DNA of 52,492 nt from Deltaproteobacteria bacterium (GTDB lineage Bacteria; Desulfobacterota; Desulfarculia; Adiutricales; Adiutricaceae): positions 1 to 52,492 of the forward strand of contig JAITRL010000006.1 of the NCBI GenBank assembly GCA_031288415.1, written 5' to 3'. Numbering within the stretch: position 1 is the first letter of the stretch; the number at the start of each line of letters is the position of its first letter. A program made the position numbers and the translations under genes. The notes under the pieces were generated by a model that worked only from the letters and a program-made list of their open reading frames with translations, made no database searches and was not told the origin of the DNA. Below are positions 21,588 to 30,195 of the stretch, piece by piece.

Positions 21588-23162
21588 TCAGGCAGGGGGT
21601 TCGGGAGGCTGGGGCTGCTTGCGGCCGATGCCGGGGGCGGGCTCCACCATGTCTTCGGTAATGGGCTCCAGGAGCTCGACATCCCGCAGGAGCCGCGCAT
21701 CCTTGTAAGGGGAGCCCGGGCCCAGGAAGCGGCCCTCGACCTCGGGGCCCAGGCGCAGGAACTTGAGGTTGTGGGTCCTGAGGGCCGTTCCCTTGGGGAG
21801 CCTCCTGGCCGCGCAGGCCACCCGGCGCACGGCCCGGCGGTCCTCGCCGTGGAAGATGCGCTTGACGCGCTGGCCGAAGTAGACGCTTTCCCTGGCTCCG
21901 GTTTCCAGGAGCGGCCCCCCTGCCGGGGGCATTACGTTCCGGGCGCCGGAGGTGATGATGGAGACCTGCTCGGGCAATAGGCTCATGAAGTTGTCGCCCC
22001 CGGGGAGGGTGCGGTCGGTGGTGAAGTGCTTCTCCACGGTGACCGCGCCCAGGGCGTAGGCGAACAGCGGCCCGGAGACTCCCATGCTGTGGTCCGAGAA
22101 GCCGGCCGGGAGCCCTTGGCTGAGCCATTCGGCCATAACCGCCAGGTAGCAGCTGGTGGCCGGGGCGGGGTACAGGGAGGTGCACTGCAATATAGCCGCG
22201 GGCCGCTTGTCCATGGAGTTGAGGAGCCCCAGAACCCTGCGCACGTCCTTGTTGGTGGAGGCCCCGGTGGAGAGTATCAGCGGCGGCCCGGCGTTGGCGG
22301 CCTCGCGGATCAGGGCCAGGTAGTTGATGTCGCCGGAGGCGATCTTGATGAAGTCGGCCTTGCAGGCCAAGGCCCTGTCGATGCCCTCCGGGCTGAAGAC
22401 AGTGACCCCGCAACGCATGCCCAGGTCGTGCGAGAGCTTGGCCATGTCTTCTATGAGCCCGTAAGGCATCTCGCCCGCGAGCATCTCGTTGTAGGACTTG
22501 TTGCGCGGATGGATGAAGTCCTTGACCGCGTATGCCTGGAACTTCACGGCCGGGGCGCCCGCCGCGGCCGCGGCCTTCACCATGGCGGCGGCAAGCTCGG
22601 GGTTGCCGGAAGGGTTGGCGCCGATGTCCAGTATGAGGTAGGGGAGGGACGTCTCCTGGCCCGGGCTGCGCCAGCCGTACTGGTGGCGCGCCTGCGGCTG
22701 GGGCCGGTGCTGGGGGGAGGTGACCGTGACCGCCGGCTGCGGGGAGGCCGCGGCCGGGGGCCTGTCAGCCGGGCCTGCGGAGCCTTCAGGTCGGGAGTCC
22801 TCCGGAGCCTGTGAATCCTTGGCGCCGGAGGAGTCCTTCCGGTCCGGGGCTTTCTGCGGGGCGGGCGGCGCCGGCGGGCTTCCGGAGCCTGCGGCCCGGG
22901 GGCCTTCGGGCATCGGCTGGGGCCGGGGGCCTTGGCTCGCCAGGCCCTGCGGCCGCGGGCCCCCGCCGGGCCGGGGGCGGAAAGCCTCTTCCTGGTCCCG
23001 GGGCGAGCCGGGGTCGGCCGCAGGGCCTGGCGGCTCGGATGCCGAAGCGTCAGCACCCCCTGGGCCGGGCGCCGCGGCTTCCTGGCCATGGGGCGCGGGC
23101 GGGGGTGCATCCGCGCCCGGGGAGGCGGGCGTTCCGGGATCCTTTGTGTCGTCCGTTGACAA
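21588..23162 (-). CDS. neuB: N-acetylneuraminate synthase family protein (NeuB-like) with ~175-aa disordered N-terminal extension
   Basis: LDIGANPSGNPELAAAMVKAAAAAGAPAVKFQAY, STGAST, LQCTSLYPAP, GFSDHSMG, VEKHFTTDRTLPGGD; TTG start at 23162 with SD aaggggga 6 nt upstream. Confidence 0.9.
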   Translation of the reverse strand: MSTDDTKDPGTPASPGADAPPPAPHGQEAAAPGPGGADASASEPPGPAADPGSPRDQEEAFRPRPGGGPRPQGLASQGPRPQPMPEGPRAAGSGSPPAPPAPQKAPDRKDSSGAKDSQAPEDSRPEGSAGPADRPPAAASPQPAVTVTSPQHRPQPQARHQYGWRSPGQETSLPYLILDIGANPSGNPELAAAMVKAAAAAGAPAVKFQAYAVKDFIHPRNKSYNEMLAGEMPYGLIEDMAKLSHDLGMRCGVTVFSPEGIDRALACKADFIKIASGDINYLALIREAANAGPPLILSTGASTNKDVRRVLGLLNSMDKRPAAILQCTSLYPAPATSCYLAVMAEWLSQGLPAGFSDHSMGVSGPLFAYALGAVTVEKHFTTDRTLPGGDNFMSLLPEQVSIITSGARNVMPPAGGPLLETGARESVYFGQRVKRIFHGEDRRAVRRVACAARRLPKGTALRTHNLKFLRLGPEVEGRFLGPGSPYKDARLLRDVELLEPITEDMVEPAPGIGRKQPQPPEPPA

Positions 23163-23539
23163 GGTTAGTCCCCCTTTACAAATGACGAAGCTGGCCGTTC
23201 AAATTGAGCCTGCCGGCGCCGTGGCCTGGGAACCGGAGGCGGCTGGATCTTCCGCGAAATCCAGCAGGTTTCAGTCCGGGCCGCCGTCCTCAGGCGGGCG
23301 GCCCTTCGCGGGCTTTCCCGGGGAGGGCCCGGAGCCGCGAGGCGGCGGGGGAGCGAGTGATTCGGTCGGCTTGCCGGGGCCGCGGCGGCTTTTGGGCGGG
23401 AGCAAGGCCCGTGAGAGCCGTATGAGGCCTCAGGCGCCAAGAGGGTTTCCGGGGTCCTTGCCGGCCCTGAGGTCCCGACGGGCCTCAAGTTCCTGCCGGG
23501 GCCCGGCGAGCCTGGAAAAGAGGGCTCGGGCGGCGGGCC

Positions 23540-24475
23540 TCAGGCGGCCCCGGAGCCGCTTGCCCTCTCGGGCATGGCCTCCATCTTGACTATCACGCCC
23601 TCGAGGCTGATGAGCCCGGAGGAGTTGAACTCCCTGCGGTTGACGGAGAAGAGGTAGGCGCTCTCCATGAGGACCGGGCACAGGCTCGAGAGCAGGTGCT
23701 TCTTGAAATTGTCCTGGCTGATGAGGTTGAGGACGGAGACCTGAGGCAACGCGTCGGGGTCGAACTCCGGGAGGGCCGGCCGCTTGTAGAACCTGGCGGG
23801 CGGGCAACGCTCCAGGAGCGGGGTGATGTTCACGGCGTCCTTGGGCACGCAGCCCAGGAGCACCGTGCTCCTGGCGGCGGAGAAGTCCCGGCGGCCCACG
23901 CTCCTCACCCGCATCTCGCCCTCGGAGTTGATCTCTATGTTCTTGTAGTTGCTTCCCAGGAGCCAGGAGGCGTGGCGGATATTGTTCTTGATGGCCACGT
24001 CCTGGAGGCCCAGGAGAACGTTCCGGGCGAGGGGGAGGGCCGCCGTCCAGGAGGCCGCGGCGGCGGAGGCGCCCGGCGCCTCGCGGGGCAGGAAGGCCCC
24101 CGCCAGGAGGAAGCTCAGGTACCCCTCGGCCAGGCGCTCCTCTCTGGCCTCCTGGTCGCGCAGGCGGTCCCCCATGAGAGCGACGTTGCGGCGGAGGAAG
24201 GCCGGATGCTGGTTCTGGAGGTAGCTTTTGCGGTGCCTGCGGAACGACGGGCGGTTCTTGTCCAGGTTGAGCTCCTCGAAGGCGAGGTTGAGCTCCACTG
24301 CGCGGTCGCGGCCGTCCCTCGTGCCTTTCCGGCTGGCCGTGTCTGGATGGAAGGCCTTCTGAAGGCTGCGGTAGAGGCCTTTGAGGACCTCGAAGAGTTC
24401 CCGCTCGCTGAGTTCCCCCACCAGTGACGGGGTGAGGCCGAAAATCTCGAAGGGGTTGCGGGAGACGGAAGGCAC
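23540..24475 (-). CDS. J-domain (DnaJ-like) protein with uncharacterised C-terminal region
   Basis: NPFEIFGLTP...LYRSLQKAFHPD: J-domain with HPD; GTG start. Confidence 0.75.
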   Translation of the reverse strand: MPSVSRNPFEIFGLTPSLVGELSERELFEVLKGLYRSLQKAFHPDTASRKGTRDGRDRAVELNLAFEELNLDKNRPSFRRHRKSYLQNQHPAFLRRNVALMGDRLRDQEAREERLAEGYLSFLLAGAFLPREAPGASAAAASWTAALPLARNVLLGLQDVAIKNNIRHASWLLGSNYKNIEINSEGEMRVRSVGRRDFSAARSTVLLGCVPKDAVNITPLLERCPPARFYKRPALPEFDPDALPQVSVLNLISQDNFKKHLLSSLCPVLMESAYLFSVNRREFNSSGLISLEGVIVKMEAMPERASGSGAA

Positions 24476-24691
24476 TTGAAGCTGTCCTGGGTTCTGCGGT
24501 CAGCCTCCCCCGGCGTCGAGGGGAAGGCGGCGGGGCTGAGGGGACTCAACCGCGCGGCTGAGGGGCTTAAGGCTTGCGGAAGGGGGCCGGGGAAGCCGGC
24601 CGGGAGGCCCGTGTTCGCGAGGCCGGAGTGAATGGGGACCGCCGGGAGGCGGGGAGCGGCTCTTTCAGGCGGGCCGCGAAACGAGGGGGCC

Positions 24692-25441
24692 TCAGGCCGG
24701 GCCCTTCACGAGGCGGGCCAGGGTCTCGGAGCTGGTGCCCACCGGCCTGATGGGGCTGAGGGTCACGCGGCCCTCCCGGAAAAAGCTGATGTCCGATTCC
24801 GGCACGTAGGACACCGGCACCGATTCACGCTGGCGGGTGCACTCCAGGAGATCCTCCGACACCCGCGCCTGCAGGTAGGTCTCCCTGGCCGCCTTGGCGT
24901 TGGCGGGGCACCAGCGGTATTCCTTGTGGCGGATGACGGAAGGGATGTTCAGGTTCACGATGACGCCCGGCGGGATGTTCCAGGCGGCGAGCCGGCTCAC
25001 GACGTCCGCGAGGATGTCCCCGTCGCGTTCCCACTGGAAGGGGAAGACCCGTTCGGACGAGGCCGCCACCGCGGGCATGAAGGCCCCCGCGGCCTCCATG
25101 GCGGCCCCCACCGTGCCGGAGTAGTTCACGTCGAAACCCAGGTTCGTGTCGTTGTTGATGCCCGAGACCAGCATGCCGAAGGGGGGGTCGCCGAAGAGCT
25201 CGAGTCCCAGGCGGGCGCTGTCGGCGGGGCTTCCGGCCACGGCCCAGCCGTAGTTGCCGTCTGGCATGGCATGGCGCGCCACCTTGAGGGGGGTGCGCAG
25301 GTTCACGGAATGCGAGCTGGCGCTCCGTTCCCCGTCGGGCGCGCAGGCCAGCACGTCGTGGCCGGCCTTGACCAGGGCCTTGTAAGCCGCGAGTAAGCCT
25401 TCCGCCCCGATGCCGTCGTCGTTGGTGAGAAGTATGCGCAT
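24692..25441 (-). CDS. surE: 5'/3'-nucleotidase SurE
   Basis: MRILLTNDDGIGAEGL, APDGERSASSHSV, SGINNDTNLGFDVNYSGTVGAAMEA. Confidence 0.96.
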   Translation of the reverse strand: MRILLTNDDGIGAEGLLAAYKALVKAGHDVLACAPDGERSASSHSVNLRTPLKVARHAMPDGNYGWAVAGSPADSARLGLELFGDPPFGMLVSGINNDTNLGFDVNYSGTVGAAMEAAGAFMPAVAASSERVFPFQWERDGDILADVVSRLAAWNIPPGVIVNLNIPSVIRHKEYRWCPANAKAARETYLQARVSEDLLECTRQRESVPVSYVPESDISFFREGRVTLSPIRPVGTSSETLARLVKGPA

Positions 25442-25452
25442 GAAGGGGTCCC

Positions 25453-25977
25453 TCACCTGGACCGGGAGGAGCCGCCCGGGGCCACGCGGCCCCTCATGGC
25501 CAGGCGTATGCGCGGGTTTTTCGGATCGTTGGTGACCACGGTCACGGTCTTGTCGTAAGGCTCGCCGGCCCATTCGCGGTAGAGCTCGAGCGAGACCGTG
25601 ACCTTGCCGGTCTTCCCCGGGGCGATGAATTCGTCGTAGCTCGCCACGGTGCAGCCGCAGGCGGGCACCACTTGAGTGATGATCAGAGGCTCGGTCCCCG
25701 AGTTTTTGATCTCGAAGACGTGCCTGACCGTGGTGCCGGGCTGGGAGGTGCCGACGTTGAAGACGGGCCCGGCGCCGGCCACCTGCAGGCGCGGGCCGGC
25801 GGCCGCGGCCGCGGGAGCGGCCGCCGCCTTCTTAGGCGCGGAAGGGCGGCTCTGCGGGATGGCCGAGTTCGTGGCTTCTTCCCCCTCCTGGGCCGCGATG
25901 GCCGCAGGGAAGAGGGCGGGGGCCAGGAGTCCGAAGGCCAGGGCGGCCGCGAAGGCCGTACGGGAGGCTTTACTCAT
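25453..25977 (-). CDS. Exported DUF1573 domain protein
   Basis: Signal peptide, then VFEIKNSGTEPLIITQVVPACGCTVASYDEFIAPGKTGKV; stop 11 nt before the surE start. Confidence 0.88.
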   Translation of the reverse strand: MSKASRTAFAAALAFGLLAPALFPAAIAAQEGEEATNSAIPQSRPSAPKKAAAAPAAAAAGPRLQVAGAGPVFNVGTSQPGTTVRHVFEIKNSGTEPLIITQVVPACGCTVASYDEFIAPGKTGKVTVSLELYREWAGEPYDKTVTVVTNDPKNPRIRLAMRGRVAPGGSSRSR

Positions 25978-26447
25978 AAGCTTTGTCCTCGTGGGGGCAA
26001 CGGGCCGGGAGGGGGGTCTTCCTGCCGTCTCCCGGAAGGGGGCCTGAAGAAGCCCCCTGCAAAGAAGGTCCTTTTGGCTCGTTCCGGTCCGCATGACGTC
26101 ATTTTACAACTTCCGGAGGGAAAATTCAGCCATCCCCCCGCGCGGAGGCGGAGGCTCCCCGGAAGGGGGCCGCCGCCTCCGCGGCTTGCCCGGACCGGAA
26201 ATTCCTCTGCCGGCGGTCCCAGTATCATAAGGAGGGGCCTGCCGCGGGAGTCCGGTAAACGGGTTTTCCCGTCCCGGGCCCCTTTCGGAGGCCATGGGCT
26301 CGGCAGTCACCTGCCTTTTCCGGCGCGGGAGGGCATCGTCTGTGCCTGGACTCCCCGGACGGGAGGCCTTCCCTTTCCGGGGCCCCCCGGACGGAGAGGA
26401 TCCCCTCTCCCTGCGCCAGCCCTGATCGGGTAAGAGCATCTCTCCCG

Positions 26448-26640
26448 GCGCCTGCCCGGAACGGGGAGGAGCGCCTCTCCCGCGCCTGCCCGGAACGGGG
26501 AGGGCTCCCTTGCCAAGGACAGCCTCGGAAGGGAGGCATTCCTTCCGGGACCTTCCCCGGAAGCGAGGGCCGCCGCCCGGGACCTTCCCCGGAAGCGAGG
26601 CCCTCCTTGCGGGACCTTCCCCGGAAAGGTCAGGGACCTT
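26448..26640. repeat. Degenerate ~32-34-nt tandem repeats
   Basis: gcgcctgcccggaacggggagg at 26448 and 26482 (34 nt); gggaccttccccggaa at 26547, 26579, 26611 (32 nt). Confidence 0.85.
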
Positions 26641-27054
26641 TTCCGCCATGGCATGGCTTCGATCGGGCCAATTGAGACATGTCCTTTGGGGAAGGCGGCT
26701 TCAGCGGGGCTCTCAGGATTTTCTGGCGGCCCGTGATGTCTTTCCGGAAGCTCAGGTGGCCCCGGCCTTCCCGTGCCCCGGTCCCGGAGAGCCAAAGACG
26801 CGGAAGGCCGGGCCGCTTCAGCCCGGAGCCGGCCAAAGGCGAGCGGAGGAAGCGGGCGCCGTGCCAAGGCCCGGAAAGCCGCGCGGCAGCCTTTGGCTCC
26901 GCAAGGCTTTGGCGGTCAGGGCTAGGCGCGCGGCAGCCGCCCTGGCCTGTTTTATGGAAAGCCCCAGCCTTGCGCCGTAGGGACTGACTGACCGGGTGGC
27001 TCGTCTCGCCGCCAGGCCCGCCGGGGCAGGGCGCAGCAGCAGAGGCCCCCCGGA

Positions 27055-27175
27055 AGGCAGGCGCGGGCTTGCCGGGGCCTGTCAGGCGGCAGGCGCGGGC
27101 CTGCCGGGGCTTGTCAGGCGGCAGGCGCTGGCTTGCCGTGGCTTGTCAGGCGGCAGGCGCGGGCTGCCGGAGGCA
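27055..27175. repeat. 32-nt tandem repeat, about 3.5 copies
   Basis: gtcaggcggcaggcgcgggcctgccggggctt unit with starts at 27081, 27113, 27145. Confidence 0.9.
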
Positions 27176-27833
27176 GCCTGAGGCTGGCGAGGGCCGCAGG
27201 GGTCGCCGGAAGCCGGCGGGGGCCGCGTGTTCCCGTCGTGGCATGGCGTGGGCGTCAATGCCCTTAGGAGAGGCTGACGAGGCCCTCCCCGCCGCCCGGA
27301 GGCTGGCGGAGGCCGCAGGGGACTTTTCAGCGCCCTCCGGTCGAACGCGAACAACTGAAGGGCGGCCGTCAGTCCCCTCGGCTTGAGGCCGGGGGAGACA
27401 GGGCGCGGAGCGGCCGCCGCGGAGGGCTCGCGCTTCCCCCATGCCGCGCCTTCAGGCCCGTCCCGGCCGCGCAGGGGGGAGCCGGGGCGCCGCTTCGTTC
27501 AGTCTTTGTCACGATTCCGGGCGCGACATGGCGCGGCGGCAAGAGGCCGTGGAGGCCTTAAGGATTACGGGGGCCCTCGGATGTCCTGAACCCGGGCCGG
27601 CTTTCATGTTCGCCGGGAGCGGCGGGCGACGGCGGCAGGTATCGGCCGGGGGGCCGCGGCGGGTGAACGGCGCGGAGGATCCGGGCGCAGGGTTCCGGAC
27701 CTGATGCAGGGCCAGGCGGTTCAAGCCGCCTCAGGCATCGTTCCCGCCTGCGGCATGAACCGGCCGTGCCGCGGCCATCTCCGGCGGGGCGGCCGCCGCG
27801 AAGCGGGCCTCGGCGTCTTGGGGACAGGCGCGG

Positions 27834-29078
27834 CTAGTCTTTCCAGCGGGCGATGAGACCTGGCTTGGCCTTCTCGAAGACCACCGCCTCGTTCTCGGTG
27901 TGGGCGGAAGTCTGGGAGGCGGTCGCAGTCGCGGAAACCCTCTTGTACTCCAGGAGGCGGACAATGAAGACCGGCATCAGGGCCGCGACGATTTTGCCCC
28001 CGGCTTGGCCGCCTCCCGCCGAGCGGTAGGCCGCCGCCCCGGAGTAGACAAGGTCCGCCCACTGGGCGGCCGTGACCTTGACGCCTGCGGGTGAAGGATC
28101 CCGGAGAGCCTGCCACAAGGGAAGGTGCGCGGGGAACTCCTTTTCCCAGACGTCCCTGGTGGAGCGGGCGGCATCGGCGATGAGGGCCAGGTAGCTTTTC
28201 TGGTCGCCCAGGAGCTCCCTGGGAGGCAGGACGTCGCCCTTTAAATCCGTGCCCGTGATGGGGGTGGGCCTGGAGTTGCGGGATTTCTTCCACAGCTTGG
28301 GATAGAGGATCATCAGCTCGTAGAAGGAACGCAGCGTGGCGCAGAATTCTTCGCTCACGCCCAGGTCGATGTGGCGGCGGCTCGACCCCACCCTGGGGTC
28401 GGCCATGAAGCTCTGGAAGACCGGGCCGTGGGAGACGGCCAGGGCGGCCGTGGCGAGCTCGACCGAGCTGAAGTCAGGCTCCAGGGGCCAGGCCGAATTC
28501 ATGTAAACGGCGTTGAGGGATCCCGAGAATGCCGCGTCCCCGAGGTGAGGGTTGCGGATGCGCCTCCCGAAGAGGGCGCGGAAGAGGGGGTAGCTCAGGA
28601 GGTGGGTGATGGGCAGGTCGAAGGGATGCCGCGAGTAGATGGGCGAAGTGAAGCAGGCCCCGTTCTTGAGGATAGGGTCCAAAAGCCGCGGGAACCAGGT
28701 TTTCTTGGTGGTGGTGATGCGCGCCTCGAAGGTCACGACAGCCTTCGCCTTGAGCCGGGAGGCCAGCTCCACCACGTTGAAGAAGCAGAACTTCTTGGAC
28801 CCTTCCCTGGGGGAGGTGGTCATGTAGATCTTCGGCGTCTCGGACGGGGCCGCGAGGAAGGCCTCCCGGGTCCCGTCGGAGGACGCCGCGTCAGAGCACG
28901 CGAGCACCGTCCTGAGGCCGGGGTAGTAGCGCCTGGCCCCGCCCGAGGCCTTGGCTACGGCGAGCTCCATGTTAGCTGCGTTGCCGGAGGCGAAAAGGCC
29001 GATCACGACGTCCGCCTCCGCGATGCCGTCAGGGTTCGTCTCCGCTACGGCGTGCCCGCCTGGTTTTAACTCGTTCAT
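27834..29078 (-). CDS. Family-2/GT-A-like glycosyltransferase
   Basis: ADVVIGLFASGNAANMELAVAKAS...TVLACSDAASSDGTREAF nucleotide-sugar-binding pattern; start ATG 29078 in ORF 27834..29234. Confidence 0.7.
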   Translation of the reverse strand: MNELKPGGHAVAETNPDGIAEADVVIGLFASGNAANMELAVAKASGGARRYYPGLRTVLACSDAASSDGTREAFLAAPSETPKIYMTTSPREGSKKFCFFNVVELASRLKAKAVVTFEARITTTKKTWFPRLLDPILKNGACFTSPIYSRHPFDLPITHLLSYPLFRALFGRRIRNPHLGDAAFSGSLNAVYMNSAWPLEPDFSSVELATAALAVSHGPVFQSFMADPRVGSSRRHIDLGVSEEFCATLRSFYELMILYPKLWKKSRNSRPTPITGTDLKGDVLPPRELLGDQKSYLALIADAARSTRDVWEKEFPAHLPLWQALRDPSPAGVKVTAAQWADLVYSGAAAYRSAGGGQAGGKIVAALMPVFIVRLLEYKRVSATATASQTSAHTENEAVVFEKAKPGLIARWKD

Positions 29079-29352
29079 GGCGAAATCCAAAGGCTGTCCG
29101 GGCCCGGCGGGCCCGGCCGGGGGAGCCGGCCACCGGGCGGGGGGGCGTCCTCGAAGGCCTCCGGCGAAGGGTTGCGGAGCGTGGGAGGGCGTGGAGCGAA
29201 AGGCTGCGGGGAACGGGGCGGGGCGTTTCCGCAAAGGCCCGCTTCGCCCTAAGGCCTGAAGGAGAGGGAAGGCCCGGAAGGAGGGGCCCTTAACGGCGAA
29301 GCCGCGTCCTGAGGGCGGCGCGGCGCGAAGGGGGGTTTAGTTTGTTTTGGAC

Positions 29353-29358
29353 ATTATA
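29353..29358 (-). promoter_or_regulatory. Extended -10 promoter element (TGcTATAAT) upstream of the glycosyltransferase
   Basis: Reverse complement reads gtgcTATAATg. Confidence 0.45.
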
Positions 29359-29984
29359 GCACAGCTTTTTTCAATCGGGGGAAAAATGCGCCTTTCCGGC
29401 CCGGCCCCCGGAACGCCCGCCTGAGCGCGGGGGCGCCCGCCTTCTGCCCGGCAGCGCCTCCGCTTCCGCCGTCCGGCGGCCGCACAGGTTGCCTCCGGGT
29501 TTCCTCCGGATTTTCCCGGAAGCCTCACGCGGGCTCGGGTTCCCGCGCGCCTGATCGCGCAGGCCTCAGGGGGCTCCCCAAGTCCTGGCTTCCTGTCGCG
29601 GCCGGGACGCGCCTCCGGCGGCTCCGGGCGAGTCGCCGGCCGCGGCGCCGGCCGCGGCGCCTCCAGCGGCGCGCGACTCAGCGAAGTATGTTCTATCCTC
29701 TTTTGGAATTACCGCAAGCCATTTCCGGGCAAGTTTGATTTTTAACGCTGTTTTTTTTTCCTTGTCCAAACCATCGGCTCGCTTCTCCAGTACAGGAGCC
29801 TCTGGCCAAGCCTGAGCCGAAGCGCCTGTCCGTTCGAAACAACGGACGGCTTTTCCGCAAAGGGTTGCGGACTGGCCTCCCGGCGGGGGGCTGCGGCCGG
29901 ACCTCCCCCTCGGGGACCGCGGCCGGACCTTCCGGCGGGAGCGGCCGCATGTCCGGTTTTCCGGCCAAGCCTCCGCCTCTTTAC

Positions 29985-30014
29985 TGGACAATATACAAGG
30001 CGTTCTGATAAAAT
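29985..30014 (+). promoter_or_regulatory. Candidate sigma70 promoter for pta (TGGACA-18-TAAAAT)
   Basis: -35 at 29985-29990, -10 at 30009-30014. Confidence 0.55.
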
Positions 30015-30195
30015 GGCGGCAGTCCGATCAGTCTATCGTGCTTGTTTTATTCAGGCGTTGCAGGCATTTAGGTTGCCGCCTCAGCCGGTCTTCGGCCGCG
30101 GCGGCCGATCTCTCTCCCTCCGCCTTCAGGCCCCTATCCAGAAGCCCGTCAGCCCGCCCGCCGGCCGCGCCGGCGGCCACCTCCAGGAGCACTTA

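Noticed and set aside
29566-29991. 141-aa minus-strand ORF with a lysine-rich core (KKTALKIKLARKWLAVIPKEDRTYFAES)
   Set aside because: The middle looks somewhat protein-like, but both ends are low-complexity and no SD or homology is evident; left uncalled.
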